Assembly: GCF_030656255.1 (NCBI RefSeq)
Contig: NZ_JAUSOE010000026.1
Coordinates: 29,382 to 93,381, forward strand
Origin: Brevundimonas sp.
GTDB taxonomy: Bacteria > Pseudomonadota > Alphaproteobacteria > Caulobacterales > Caulobacteraceae
Length of the DNA: 64,000 nucleotides
Direction of reading: 5' to 3'
The notes under the pieces were generated by a model. That model was not told the origin of the DNA and searched no databases. It worked only from the letters and a program-made list of their open reading frames with translations. Shown one piece after another: positions 32,901 to 41,094 of the stretch; positions within the stretch are counted from its first letter, which is position 1; every line of letters begins with the position of its first letter. A program made the position numbers and the translations under genes.

Positions 32901-35641
32901 GCAGTCGCCTCAAGACGGTCGGTGCGAACTGCATCAGTCTTGCCAGCCAGACCATCGGTCGTAGTTTGGCGCATTGATGTGAGTTGCGCCCCGAGGGAGC
33001 CAGAGCCGTTGCGCGCCCCTTCAACTTCAGACCTGATCGAGTTGAAGGTTGATGCCGCCGCATAGTTTGCGGGCAGATTGACGATGACGTTTTCGGTCGT
33101 GCTGATCCGGGCGTTCGTCTCGAAGACGGTGCCCTCGTCGGACCAGTTTGTCGCATAATTCCCGTAGTTGACCTTGACCCGAGCCATGTGGACTTGGGTC
33201 GTCGCGCCTCGATAGAAAACGATGCGATAGCCGGTCGTGCCCGGCGGGGCGTAGATGCCTTCAAGTTTCGAACGGAAGCCCCACGATCCCGCAAAAGGGA
33301 CGGATTGGGAGTTGGCGAACGACGGCAGCCACTGGATTTGGGCATAGGCCGTGCCGCCGCCGCCATCGCTCTCGAAAGACAGCGAGAGCGGGTCGCCAGC
33401 GTTGATGTTGTAGTTGGCCGTGTAGACGTATTCGGCGCCCATAAAATAGGCGATGGAACCGAGAGTCGGGTGCAGATAGCGAGTGAAGGTGCCCGGCTGA
33501 TCCTTGCCCCAATCCGACACTTCCCCAGATGCAGTGAGGCGAGAGAAATCACCGTTTTTGAGCAGGTTGGGGAGCGACCGTGCTGCGACTTCGAGGCTAT
33601 CCACGCGAGTCGCCGCAGCCTTGCCAGCCAGACCATCGGTCGTGGCTTGGCGCATGGACGACAGTTCGGCCGTCAGGTTCGACTTGCCATTGCGGGCGTC
33701 CACCAACTCTGTGCGGAGTGTGTTGACCTCGATGGCCGTCGCCTTCAGTGCGAGGCCGTCACTGGTTGCCGTCCGCATGCTGGTCAGCAGGGCGTTCAGG
33801 TTCGCAGCCCCGTTTCGGGCACCTTCGACCTCTGCCTTGATCTGACCGAACTCCGACGCTGACGCCTTCAGCGCGAGGCCATCAGACGTGGCGGTTCGCA
33901 TGCTTGTCAGTTGGGCGGTCAGGGTGGGCGAGCCGTTTCGAGCGTCGCTGATCTCGGTGCGAAGGGTGTTCACCTCGGTCGCGGTCGCCTTCAGGGCGAG
34001 GCCATCAGACGTGGCGGTTCGCATCGCCAGCAGTTGGGCAGAGAGGTTGGGCGAGCCGTTCCTCGCCCCTTCAACCTCTGCCTTCAGAAGGTTCAGATCG
34101 GAGGCCGAAGCCTTCAGGTTCAGGCCGTCAGACGTGGCCGTCCGCATGCTCTGAAGCTGGGCACCGAGAGTGCCCGAGCCGTTCCGTGCGCCTTCGACTT
34201 CCGTTTTGATCGCCGTGAACTGTGAGGCCGCTGCATAGTTGTTCGGGAGGTCTGCAAGCACCTGATCGTGGGTCAGGATTTTGGCGGTCGCCGCCGGGAC
34301 GCGCGGGTCTTCGTATGGGGTCCACGACGTGCCGTTGAACTGGCTGACGACGTTGTTGTTGGCCGTGTTGATCCAGAGGGCGCCGGTGATCGCGCCGGTT
34401 GGAGCCGTGGTCTGAACGTAGGTCGGCGGACGTGCATCAACGACAGCGACCCACGCGCTCCCGCTCCAACGGAACATCTTGTTGTTCTGATCGGTGCGGT
34501 AGAGGACATCTCCCACGACCAGCGTGCCAACCGGGACGTTCGTCGGGTTCGTAGTCTGTGCGTAGGTCTTGTTCTTTGCCCGAGCTTCGGCGGTCAGTGC
34601 GTTGACGGAATCGACGGTCGCCTTGCTGCTGGCCAGATCGCTGATGGCTGATGTGTGCTGAAGGCTCTTCGCCAACAGACCCGTGTCAGGTGTGTTCAGA
34701 GCGGCTTCAACGACATCGAGGTCTTGGGCGACGGCCAGTGTCGCGCTGGCTGCGGTCTGTTGCGCCGACGTGATGCGGGCATTGGTCGTGACTGCGTTGG
34801 CCGTGAATTCCGACCGGGTTTGGTCGATGCGGGTGGATAGGGCTTTGTCAGCAGTGGCGGTCGCGTTGGCCAAGCTGATGACGCTGGCCGAAACATCCCC
34901 GACGCCGGTTTCGATGGCGGCTTCGACAAGATCGAGACGTTGCGAGGTGACCTGACTATTGGTCGCGACCGTGGTTTTCAGGGTGGCGACTTCACCGCGA
35001 AGGCCGTTGGTTTCGTCACCGAGGACGACCTGAATGGCGTCGATCTGCGTGGCCTGATCGCCTTGGGCGTCAGCAATCTCGATCACGCGGGCGCCGAGCG
35101 TCCCGTAGAGCGGGTCGTATTCGCCGATGATTTCGCGGAAGCCTTCGACGGCCTCCGACAAGCGTTGGTCGCTCTCGATGTAGAAGCGTTCGGCGTCGGC
35201 CAGCTTCGTCTCTGCAAGGGCCATACGGTCGGCCAGCATGACTTCGGCTTCTGCAATTAGGGCTTCGGCTCTTGCCCGTGCGTCCTCAATCGCAGCCGCG
35301 ATGTCGTCGGGAATCGTGGCTTCGCCGGTGCCGTCAGAGACTTCGAAGCCATCTTCGGTCAGGGTGCCCGAGCCGGGCACGACAGCGATCCATTCCGAAC
35401 CGGTCCACAAATTCAGGGAACGGTCGCGCTGGTCGAACCAGAACTGGCCCTGAAGCGGGTTGACCGGCGGAAGATCGTTGGCGAAATTCTCGACGCTATG
35501 AACCCAATTCTGGTTCATCGCCTCGATCCAGTCTTCAGCCCCCTCCCCGATCAGAGTCAGAGGGCTGGCTTGGGTGTCGATTGCGCCAAGACCGAGGACG
35601 GCGACCAGGTCACCGTTGGTTTTCGAAATAGAAGTCGCCAT
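29936..35641 (-). CDS. Giant tail fibre / host-specificity protein
   Basis: 1901 residues. The N-terminus (LTLIGEGAEDWIEAMNQNWVHSVENFANDLPPVNPLQGQFWFDQRDRSLNLW) is the virion-attachment domain I know from T4-type phage structural proteins. Long helical heptad regions follow at about 90-450. Five tandem copies of a 41-residue unit (EVEGARNG...MRTATSDGL.LKA) come at about 470-675, with three further copies interspersed downstream. Two homologous beta modules (LPNLLKNGDFS... and LPNLIKNSDFT..., each ending near TNWS) look like carbohydrate-binding jellyrolls. The last 400 residues are beta-rich receptor-binding candidates. Leaderless-type start: octamer, 3 nt, ATG. Confidence 0.85.
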   Translation of the reverse strand: MATSISKTNGDLVAVLGLGAIDTQASPLTLIGEGAEDWIEAMNQNWVHSVENFANDLPPVNPLQGQFWFDQRDRSLNLWTGSEWIAVVPGSGTLTEDGFEVSDGTGEATIPDDIAAAIEDARARAEALIAEAEVMLADRMALAETKLADAERFYIESDQRLSEAVEGFREIIGEYDPLYGTLGARVIEIADAQGDQATQIDAIQVVLGDETNGLRGEVATLKTTVATNSQVTSQRLDLVEAAIETGVGDVSASVISLANATATADKALSTRIDQTRSEFTANAVTTNARITSAQQTAASATLAVAQDLDVVEAALNTPDTGLLAKSLQHTSAISDLASSKATVDSVNALTAEARAKNKTYAQTTNPTNVPVGTLVVGDVLYRTDQNNKMFRWSGSAWVAVVDARPPTYVQTTAPTGAITGALWINTANNNVVSQFNGTSWTPYEDPRVPAATAKILTHDQVLADLPNNYAAASQFTAIKTEVEGARNGSGTLGAQLQSMRTATSDGLNLKASASDLNLLKAEVEGARNGSPNLSAQLLAMRTATSDGLALKATATEVNTLRTEISDARNGSPTLTAQLTSMRTATSDGLALKASASEFGQIKAEVEGARNGAANLNALLTSMRTATSDGLALKATAIEVNTLRTELVDARNGKSNLTAELSSMRQATTDGLAGKAAATRVDSLEVAARSLPNLLKNGDFSRLTASGEVSDWGKDQPGTFTRYLHPTLGSIAYFMGAEYVYTANYNINAGDPLSLSFESDGGGGTAYAQIQWLPSFANSQSVPFAGSWGFRSKLEGIYAPPGTTGYRIVFYRGATTQVHMARVKVNYGNYATNWSDEGTVFETNARISTTENVIVNLPANYAAASTFNSIRSEVEGARNGSGSLGAQLTSMRQTTTDGLAGKTDAVRTDRLEATATNALNRNADFSRGVVTGQIPANWNDWSSGSLNSLANGLVSSFGLRFNLAAGQDRGISQNVTSGSPGWHVVESTVTLEAGSFPGSGVLIQCFDSNGVEQSNAQLRFAEQPDSTGAVQGSGSVGRTYRYSLLFNAPVTVRQFNIYAMGGWSGFGSVAAKSIVFHEAKIRIATAAEIQVGVASVGTTLKARMDNTDTVILNLPANYAAASSFNSIKTEVEGARNGSGSLGSQLTSMRQTVTDGLNLKVDATEYNTLKAEITNARNGKPSVSALLAEMRQATVDGDNASGLRLNTMEAATRSLPNLIKNSDFTNGLTKWERDGAGPASDIGTYYHATLGTIGWIKGAVGYIASDFYPINSGDAVSLSFEGDRGGGDGNASIQWLPGYAQAGHVAIPTTWGVRAKSENNVAPAGTTHFRVVIGKGTATQVHFTRVKANYGSVATNWSNEATAFDTNARIGEVESVTSNGTFATATRVNDLQATLQTRNNLCPNGSFENGLTGITGPAGLFVANNGWGPHAIAYNPGDQTHVVNFPKFDVFGSNYYTISGDTILFASSGHVAYLDLIFFDSAGNVCGDGPEKPIYSQHDFSNAPSRLQEHAIATLAPSNAVKAQARAVFGGTGINALGVRRVKVEMGGLPATQYTSEASDVQTTARVTQTESATATLNGRISATAGLTVQAGTQIAGMKIHASDGTDTPVSAIDFQAGVLRVWSPDQNTGIAPFEIRNGGVRMKSAFVDRLAVGTSITLGSGVPWKVAVQPLDLNVTDGQNVSFGFDLGNNPTLAFAGNNLAPLNAGETYSLYAENLSPTGFIARLKISTPATPANLGTGWLGANANGPTSHHMFIDQYGGRSTTGGYNVRVNGYNRIYRNRFNTPPNQPEYIYDDPSETLNGSTYITVFGWNGGAWVELDTIYIEPLYMSGTGYSDQYFDVSQSVPTGTNISHIGVAVTYKTYAESYVGSLAVDWQTQGSGGGLRSATPNGQVSSVTIRPRS
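33620..34235 (-). repeat. Five tandem 123-bp repeats within the fibre gene
   Basis: In-frame units of 41 codons recur at exactly 123-bp spacing; the conserved ARNG codons fall near 33698, 33821, 33944, 34067 and 34190. Identity between copies is high enough to allow slippage or recombination that would lengthen or shorten the fibre by 41 residues without breaking the frame. Confidence 0.8.
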
Positions 35642-35644
35642 CCA

Positions 35645-35652
35645 GTATTTAG
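35645..35652 (-). promoter_or_regulatory. Late-promoter octamer before the giant fibre gene
   Basis: CTAAATAC-TGG-ATG on the minus strand; 3-nt spacer, no ribosome-binding site possible. Confidence 0.75.
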
Positions 35653-35672
35653 GATGACGGCCCTATTGCTGG

Positions 35673-36302
35673 TCAGTCGGGCTTGTTCGTCTTCAGCGTG
35701 ATCTTCGCGCCAGCCCCACCCGTTGGGTGTTGGTGGTCGTTGTAGTTCTTACGCAGTTCGGACAACTTGCCTTCGTGGTCGATGATCTGCTGTTTCGAAC
35801 GAACGTCGCCGTCTACGGTCGCTTTTCCCTCGCAGGTCAGGTCGCCGGTGATATGCAGATCGCCTTCAAGGTTGATCTTGTCGGCCTTCATCAGCACAGA
35901 GCCATCGGCGTTCATGCGGACGAACTGGCCACGCGGACCCACCCACAGACCTTCGCCCGACTTCAGTTCGGCTTCGTCGCCCCTGATGCTGTCGGCCTTC
36001 TGCGGCGGACGGGCGGATTGGGAATGGATGAAGCCCGTGATGACCATCGAGCCGCTGTCGCCCTCTTGGGGCACGACAAGGCACTGATCGCCAACGGTGG
36101 GCGCCACGCGCATGGCGCCGGAACCCACGGCCACGGTGCTGATCGGGAGCCAGCCGGTCAGGATGCCATCCGGCTCGATCATCACCTTCGCGAGGAAGGT
36201 CTTGGGATCATAGCTGGCGATGGTGCCCGCGCGTGGCTGGCCCTGCGTCTGCTGCTGCTGTGCGACGCGGCCGAGGACGGAGTTTGTAAGTTGGTTGCTC
36301 AT
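35673..36302 (-). CDS. Baseplate spike / assembly protein (Mu gp45, gpV-like)
   Basis: 209 residues. The OB-fold part (TIASYDPKTFLAKVMIEPDGILTGWLPISTVAVGSGAMRVAPTVGDQCLVVPQEGD) is followed by a beta-helical tip of short repeats (DEAELKSGEGLWVGPRGQFVRMNADGSVLMKADKINLEGDLHITGDLTCEGKATVDGDV). A DHQHPTGG metal-site motif lies near the C-terminus, as in gpV-type spikes that pierce the outer membrane. Overlaps the hub gene by 4 nt. Confidence 0.85.
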   Translation of the reverse strand: MSNQLTNSVLGRVAQQQQTQGQPRAGTIASYDPKTFLAKVMIEPDGILTGWLPISTVAVGSGAMRVAPTVGDQCLVVPQEGDSGSMVITGFIHSQSARPPQKADSIRGDEAELKSGEGLWVGPRGQFVRMNADGSVLMKADKINLEGDLHITGDLTCEGKATVDGDVRSKQQIIDHEGKLSELRKNYNDHQHPTGGAGAKITLKTNKPD

Positions 36303-37474
36303 TGCGGGGATGCCTCCCCGTTGGGTTCAGGCGTGTTTTTGGCGCGGACCTGCATGGTCCACCCGCCGGTCGCATCCATCCCAAGATCGACGCTATCGAC
36401 GTAATACAGTTCGTCTTGGGCGCGCTCGACGCCTTGGATCGTCACCTTCTGGCGAGGGTCCAGACCGAGGGTGCCGGGCAGCTCGAATTCGATGGTCCAC
36501 TGCTGACGGCTGATCTGTTCATGCAGCTTGTTGGCGCGGACCTGCGCTTCAGCCTGTGTCAGGTTGGGGAAGGTGTAGTGGTATTCAGTGACTTCATCAC
36601 CGGAGCCGCCGCCCGAGGTCGCGTTGCGGCCACGCGCGGGCTTCTTGCTCTCGGTCTTGGCCTCATACCGCTTGCCGTGGCCCGAGTTCCACGAACGGAC
36701 GATGACCTTGATGTCCTTGGCCAGCGCGAGGTTGCGGGTCAGGCTGAAGTTCTTGACGTTCGACTGTGCGGCGACGGTCATCTGGCCCGAGCGTTCGGGT
36801 TCGGCCAGCGTGATGACGAAAGCCTCTGACCGGTCTTCCGACAGCGGTTTGAAATAGAGCGTGTCGCCCGATACCCAAGCGTCGAAACCCTCTTGCCGGG
36901 CAAGGTAGGTGATCGTGTCCCATTCGGTCTGGGCACGGCTGAACTCGCCGTTGTTCACCGACACATGGTCGCGCTCGTAGTAGGTGCCAGCGCGGGTCGT
37001 GGTCGCGGTCACGTCGGCGGTCAGGCCGTGGCGGGCGGCCAGCGTGGTGACGATTTCCGAGGCGGTCTTGTTGTGGAAGGCTTCGCGGGTCTTGGCGTCG
37101 ATCATCAGGGCGGTTTTGTCCCGCCCCTTCAGCGACAGCATGCCGCCTCCCCACGTCATGTCGATATCATCGACCTTGCCCTTGAGGACGGTGCGCCAAG
37201 CAATCTCGCCCTCTTCCGGCTCCCGGCCCATCTGGACTTCGACATCGACCTTATCTTGGGCGAGCCACCACGACGGCCCTTTGGCTCCGACGAACCAAAG
37301 GGCGAAAGTCATGTCGAAGGTATCGGCATGGAAGTAGTTGTTTTTGCGAACATTGGCGGCCTTCAGGCCGGGCAGTTCTTCGCCGTTGATCAGAACGCGA
37401 GCGCGCGGGCGACGGAGGGCTGGCCCCCGCCCCTGCACAACGATTGAATCAAGCTGACTTGTGGTTCCATCCAT
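36299..37474 (-). CDS. Baseplate hub protein (Mu gp44 / P2 gpD-like)
   Basis: 391 residues from the ATG at 37474, 3 nt after a CTAAATAT octamer. Features of the gpD/gp44 hub family: GQDK-like KGRDKTALMIDAKTREAFHNKTASEIVTTLAARHGLT, QTEWDTITYLARQEGFDAWVSGDTLYFKP, and a C-terminal IEFELPGTLGLDPRQKVTIQG. The hub links tube to spike. Coupled to the spike gene downstream. Confidence 0.82.
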   Translation of the reverse strand: MDGTTSQLDSIVVQGRGPALRRPRARVLINGEELPGLKAANVRKNNYFHADTFDMTFALWFVGAKGPSWWLAQDKVDVEVQMGREPEEGEIAWRTVLKGKVDDIDMTWGGGMLSLKGRDKTALMIDAKTREAFHNKTASEIVTTLAARHGLTADVTATTTRAGTYYERDHVSVNNGEFSRAQTEWDTITYLARQEGFDAWVSGDTLYFKPLSEDRSEAFVITLAEPERSGQMTVAAQSNVKNFSLTRNLALAKDIKVIVRSWNSGHGKRYEAKTESKKPARGRNATSGGGSGDEVTEYHYTFPNLTQAEAQVRANKLHEQISRQQWTIEFELPGTLGLDPRQKVTIQGVERAQDELYYVDSVDLGMDATGGWTMQVRAKNTPEPNGEASPQ

Positions 37475-37477
37475 CCA

Positions 37478-37485
37478 ATATTTAG
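37478..37485 (-). promoter_or_regulatory. Late-promoter octamer before hub gene
   Basis: CTAAATAT-TGG-ATG. The TAA inside (37482-37484) is the stop codon of the tail X gene. Confidence 0.75.
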
Positions 37486-37664
37486 GTGGACGGGACCGTT
37501 GGGGCGTTCGCGTCACGCTCGGGGATTTTGACGTTCGACGGTGCCCGGATCACGGCGTCGAAGAAGCCGTTGGCTTCCATGATCCGTGCCCATTGGCGGG
37601 CGTCCCCGAGTTCCTTGGCGGCGATGCGGGACACGCTGGTCCCCGAGACAGTGACGGTCTTCAT
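37482..37664 (-). CDS. Tail protein X, LysM-like
   Basis: 60 residues: MKTVTVSGTSVSRIAAKELGDARQWARIMEANGF has the LysM pattern (hydrophobic - T/S.. IA ..LG....W..I...N) seen in P2 gpX-like tail proteins. These sit next to gpD in P2-type tails, as here. Ends exactly in the octamer of the next unit. Confidence 0.7.
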   Translation of the reverse strand: MKTVTVSGTSVSRIAAKELGDARQWARIMEANGFFDAVIRAPSNVKIPERDANAPTVPST

Positions 37665-37667
37665 AGA

Positions 37668-38171
37668 TTAGGTCCGATCAAAATGAGCGAACTCGCCGAA
37701 GTATACTTTGGCGGCGCCCTTGTAGGCTGCTGCGGCTTCTTGAATGGTTTCATAGGAGCCGAGATTGCGATTGCGGCTGTTGACCGCGATGAACGCGATC
37801 CACTTCTTCGCCTTGGCGCACCAAGAGACGCCTTTGACGCCCGAACTGTTGGTGCTTGGCATCTTCGAGTTGCCGATGTTCTGCGAGGGGGTGGCGATCC
37901 GCAAGTTCTTGATCCGGTTGTCGTTTCGGATGCGGTTGATGTGGTCGAGGTGACCGTTGGGCATCTCGCCATGCACGAAGAGCCATGCCAGCCGGTGCGC
38001 TTTGAAATTGACCCCGCCGATGCGGATGATGGTGTAGCCGAGGCTTGACCAGCCCGCCTTGTCACCCGCCTTCGCCTTGCCGCCCCGATCTACTGCCCAA
38101 TGGAAGTCGCCGGTCTTTGGGTCGTATGTGAGAAGTTTAGACGCTTCTTCGAGAGTAATGGTGTTTGTCAT
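37668..38171 (-). CDS. HNH homing endonuclease with AP2-like domain
   Basis: 167 residues from the ATG at 38171, which has a strong AAGGAGG site. The HNH core is FKAHRLAWLFVHGEMPNGHLDHINRIRNDNRIKNLRIATPSQNIGN. A C-terminal AP2-like DNA-binding module follows (SSGVKGVSWCAKAKKWIAFIAVNSRNRNLGSYETIQEAAAAYKGAA). Free-standing HNH-AP2 genes are typical phage homing nucleases. It is wedged between the gpN-like and X genes with its own promoter motif. Confidence 0.88.
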   Translation of the reverse strand: MTNTITLEEASKLLTYDPKTGDFHWAVDRGGKAKAGDKAGWSSLGYTIIRIGGVNFKAHRLAWLFVHGEMPNGHLDHINRIRNDNRIKNLRIATPSQNIGNSKMPSTNSSGVKGVSWCAKAKKWIAFIAVNSRNRNLGSYETIQEAAAAYKGAAKVYFGEFAHFDRT

Positions 38172-38201
38172 TTTGTGGACCTCCTTGTGTTTTGACCACA
38201 A

Positions 38202-38210
38202 GTATTTATC
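38202..38210 (-). promoter_or_regulatory. Late-promoter motif before HNH gene
   Basis: GATAAATAC with a 30-nt leader carrying AAGGAGG; the leader also contains a TTGTGG/CCACAA pair that could fold over the ribosome-binding site. Confidence 0.65.
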
Positions 38211-38248
38211 CAACGACTCACCTTTAGCTCATTTAGTGGGTGATTTAC

Positions 38249-39097
38249 TCAAAACCCGGTTAGACCTCTTACATTTACTACGGCTCGACCCACATATCCG
38301 CCCGTCGCGCCAAGCTGCGCGAGGCGTTCGAAGGCGAAGGAAGCCCGCTCAAGATCGTTGATCGTGCTGCTGGTGTTCTCGGTGATCTGGCCGATGGACC
38401 CGATGGCCCCGACGATGCCGTTGGCGTCGGCCAAGGCGGTTTCGATCTGGCCTTTCGCGGCGTTCAGGCCGTTCCACACTCCGACGATCTGGGCCGTGCC
38501 GCTGCGGACCTGCTGCGCTGTCTTCAGGACGGTCGAGAGGCCGTCCCTGATGCCCGTCAGGCCGGTCGGAGCCGCTACCCCGACAGCGTTGCCCAAGTCG
38601 GTTGTAGCCGCCTGTAGGGCCGATCCTTGGGCCGCCTCGGTGACCGCGACTTCGAGGACGCAGACGCTGATGCTGTAGGCTATTTGGAACGCCGACTTTT
38701 CATCGAACTGGACATCTTCAATCACCACGTCGAGCGCGGTGTTGCCCCATGTCAGGGTGTAGGATCGACCGGACGCGGCCATGCGCTTCAGACTGTCCCG
38801 ACGCTCTTCAGCGTCTTGGGACAGAAGGATGCCGTCCCATTTGATCGGGTCATAGCTGGCGCCCATGGCGTCCACGACGCGGCGTCCGCCGATCAGGGTG
38901 TGGGTCACCGTGATCTGCTTCATGCCGTGCTGAATGTTCTCGGGCACCTCGAAGGCCGTGAAGTGGAAATCCCCGAGGCTCATTGGCGACGTGGCCGCTG
39001 GCGCCGGTTGGGCGACGCTGGCGACGGATGCCGGGATGAAGTCCGCGATGGCTGCGAGGGGCGTTTGAGTGCCCGCGAGGAAGGATGAAATGGACAT
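38249..39097 (-). CDS. Tail protein in gpN (DNA circularisation/hub) position
   Basis: 282 residues from MSISSFLAGTQTPLAAIADF. Its place between tape measure and hub genes is that of Mu gpN. Central part ENIQHGMKQITVTHTLIGGRRVVDAMGASYDPIKWDGILLSQDAEERRDSLKRMA and YTLTWGNTALDVVIEDVQFDEKSAFQIAYSISV reads like a tail hub beta domain; the rest is helical. TAATG overlap with the tape measure stop. Identity as gpN is mainly positional. Confidence 0.6.
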   Translation of the reverse strand: MSISSFLAGTQTPLAAIADFIPASVASVAQPAPAATSPMSLGDFHFTAFEVPENIQHGMKQITVTHTLIGGRRVVDAMGASYDPIKWDGILLSQDAEERRDSLKRMAASGRSYTLTWGNTALDVVIEDVQFDEKSAFQIAYSISVCVLEVAVTEAAQGSALQAATTDLGNAVGVAAPTGLTGIRDGLSTVLKTAQQVRSGTAQIVGVWNGLNAAKGQIETALADANGIVGAIGSIGQITENTSSTINDLERASFAFERLAQLGATGGYVGRAVVNVRGLTGF

Positions 39098-41094
39098 TAG
39101 GCGAAGCTTTCCGCCCCTGACCACGACAGACCGGGGTCGCCGCCGGTGGGGCCGGTGTTGTGTCGATTATTCGAAGCAAGGTGGCGGTCCACCTGCGTTG
39201 CGATGACCCGACCATCCATGTGGACGTTGGTCTGGATGACTTGGCCGCCGCCATTGCGCGGGGGTGGGCCGACGTAGCTCGACGGACGAATGACGCCAGA
39301 CGCATCGGGCACGCCTCCCCTGCCCCGCATCGTATTGCCGGGGATGCTCTGGTTGCGTTCCTGCTGTTCCGCCGTAGCCGCCGGGGTGCCAGCCATCTGA
39401 TTCTTGATCCAGTCGCCGAGGCCCGTGAACAGCCGTTTGATGCCGTTCCAGAGCGCAGAGCGCACACTGTCCACAATGGCCTTCAGCTTCCCGATCTTGT
39501 CCGCCATCCACGACACGAAGCCGGTGATCCAGCGACTGATGGTGTCGCGGATTTCGATGAACTTGCGGACGACGAACAGGCCGATGGCTTTCCAGTCGAG
39601 TGTCATCAGCCATGCAGCCGCAGCCACGACGGCGGCGACGGCGGCTGCAATAGCCAGACCGGTCCCGATGATCGGGAAGGTCATCGCGAGGATGACGACG
39701 CTAACAGCCAAGATGGCCACGCCGAACGCGGCCAGAGCCACGCCGAAGATGAAGAGGCCCTTGACGATGTTGCCCACGGCTTCCGGGTTCGCCTCTGCCC
39801 ATGTGGTGATCATGTTGATCGCCGTGGTCAGGTTCTGGATCAGCGGGATCAGGGCCGGGCCAGCAGCTTCACCGAACGCCGCCTTCAGGTCAGCCCACGC
39901 AGTGCCGAGAGCCTGTTGGTTCGCTGCCGGGCTGTTCTTCAGGTGGGTCGAATAGGGGTCCACGCCTTCGGCGTTGCGGATGTTCTTCACATCACGCTCC
40001 CACGTCCCGTCGATGTGCGAGAACGCGGTTTCAGAAAGGAAGCCCTTGGCGCGACGATCAAGCTTCAGAGGACTGATGAAGTTCATCATCGCGTCCTTCT
40101 TCGCCTGTGCGTCAGCGTCAGCCCCGAGGCCCTGTGCTTGGAACGCAGCGGGCATCAGCACGTCGCGGACCCATCCCGCCGGATCGCGCTGGAACTGATC
40201 CGTGCCCTTCAGGGCACCGCGATCCAGCACGAATGATCCTGCGCCGACGTTCCGAACCAAGTTGGGATCGACCAGACCGGCGCCGACAAGCTGGTTCACA
40301 GCCCCGCGCTTCATCGAGCCGCCGATGAGGTTTTGGAAGGTCGTCATCAGGGCAGTGCCGGTCTTTTCGGCCCCCATGGTTTCCATCAGAGGCGCGAGGT
40401 TGCGGTAGCCGTCTTGGGTCAGACCCTTGTTGGCGATCCCGGCACCACGGGCGAACAGGTATTGGTCGTTGAGCGTGACCCGGCCGTTGGAATACGTCGA
40501 AATCGCATTCATAAGGCGAAGCTCGGATTGGAACTTCGCTACGTCGAGACCGCCGTTCGCAGAGATGGCCCGACCGCCAAGGTCCACGGCCTTGGCCGCG
40601 TTGTTGAAGCCCTTGCCTTCCGGGTCCGCATCACGGTTCTGGAAACGATAGGCGGCGAACGCTTGCATGTATGGGCGCGACGCGCGGATGGCTTCAGCCG
40701 GGTTGCCGAAGACCGAATGCAGGTCGTTCATCATGCCGACCCGTTCGTGGGACGCGACACCGAGGGCCGAGGTCCGCAGGTTGCGGGCCTGTTGGACGTA
40801 TCGAGCGGCGATGTCCGGCGAGATACCGGCGGTCAGCAGTCGGGTCTTGGCTGCGTTCAGGTCGTTGGCGGCGTTGCTGATCGCCAGCGCGCCCTTGGCC
40901 ATGCCGATACCGGCGGCCATCGCACCCACGCCAATGGCGGCCAGCCCGAGGCCAGCCGACTGCATGCGCGTCAGGCTCGACGTGACCGTGCCGATCTTGC
41001 TGTTCAGGGTGCCCATGCGGCCGATGATCGGGCCAAGGGCCGCGAACAGACCGCCGGTCAGGCTGATGTTTACGTTGATACCGTAGACGTTCAT
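39097..41094 (-). CDS. Tail tape measure protein
   Basis: 665 residues. It opens with a glycine-alanine-rich helical region (LTRMQSAGLGLAAIGVGAMAAGIGMAKGALAISNAANDLNAAKTRLL). A central helical part and three hydrophobic helices at about 445-500 (FIFGVALAAFGVAILAVSVVILAMTFPIIGTGLAIAAAVAAVVAAAAW) follow, then a positively charged C-terminus. Layout and location between the tail-assembly chaperone and the hub are standard for the protein that sets tail length; 665 residues predict a tail of roughly 100 nm at the usual 1.5 angstrom per residue. Confidence 0.85.
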   Translation of the reverse strand: MNVYGINVNISLTGGLFAALGPIIGRMGTLNSKIGTVTSSLTRMQSAGLGLAAIGVGAMAAGIGMAKGALAISNAANDLNAAKTRLLTAGISPDIAARYVQQARNLRTSALGVASHERVGMMNDLHSVFGNPAEAIRASRPYMQAFAAYRFQNRDADPEGKGFNNAAKAVDLGGRAISANGGLDVAKFQSELRLMNAISTYSNGRVTLNDQYLFARGAGIANKGLTQDGYRNLAPLMETMGAEKTGTALMTTFQNLIGGSMKRGAVNQLVGAGLVDPNLVRNVGAGSFVLDRGALKGTDQFQRDPAGWVRDVLMPAAFQAQGLGADADAQAKKDAMMNFISPLKLDRRAKGFLSETAFSHIDGTWERDVKNIRNAEGVDPYSTHLKNSPAANQQALGTAWADLKAAFGEAAGPALIPLIQNLTTAINMITTWAEANPEAVGNIVKGLFIFGVALAAFGVAILAVSVVILAMTFPIIGTGLAIAAAVAAVVAAAAWLMTLDWKAIGLFVVRKFIEIRDTISRWITGFVSWMADKIGKLKAIVDSVRSALWNGIKRLFTGLGDWIKNQMAGTPAATAEQQERNQSIPGNTMRGRGGVPDASGVIRPSSYVGPPPRNGGGQVIQTNVHMDGRVIATQVDRHLASNNRHNTGPTGGDPGLSWSGAESFA

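Noticed and set aside
33620-34235. Evenly spaced repeats that could suggest a CRISPR array
   Set aside because: The 123-bp period is an in-frame 41-codon protein repeat without unique spacers.
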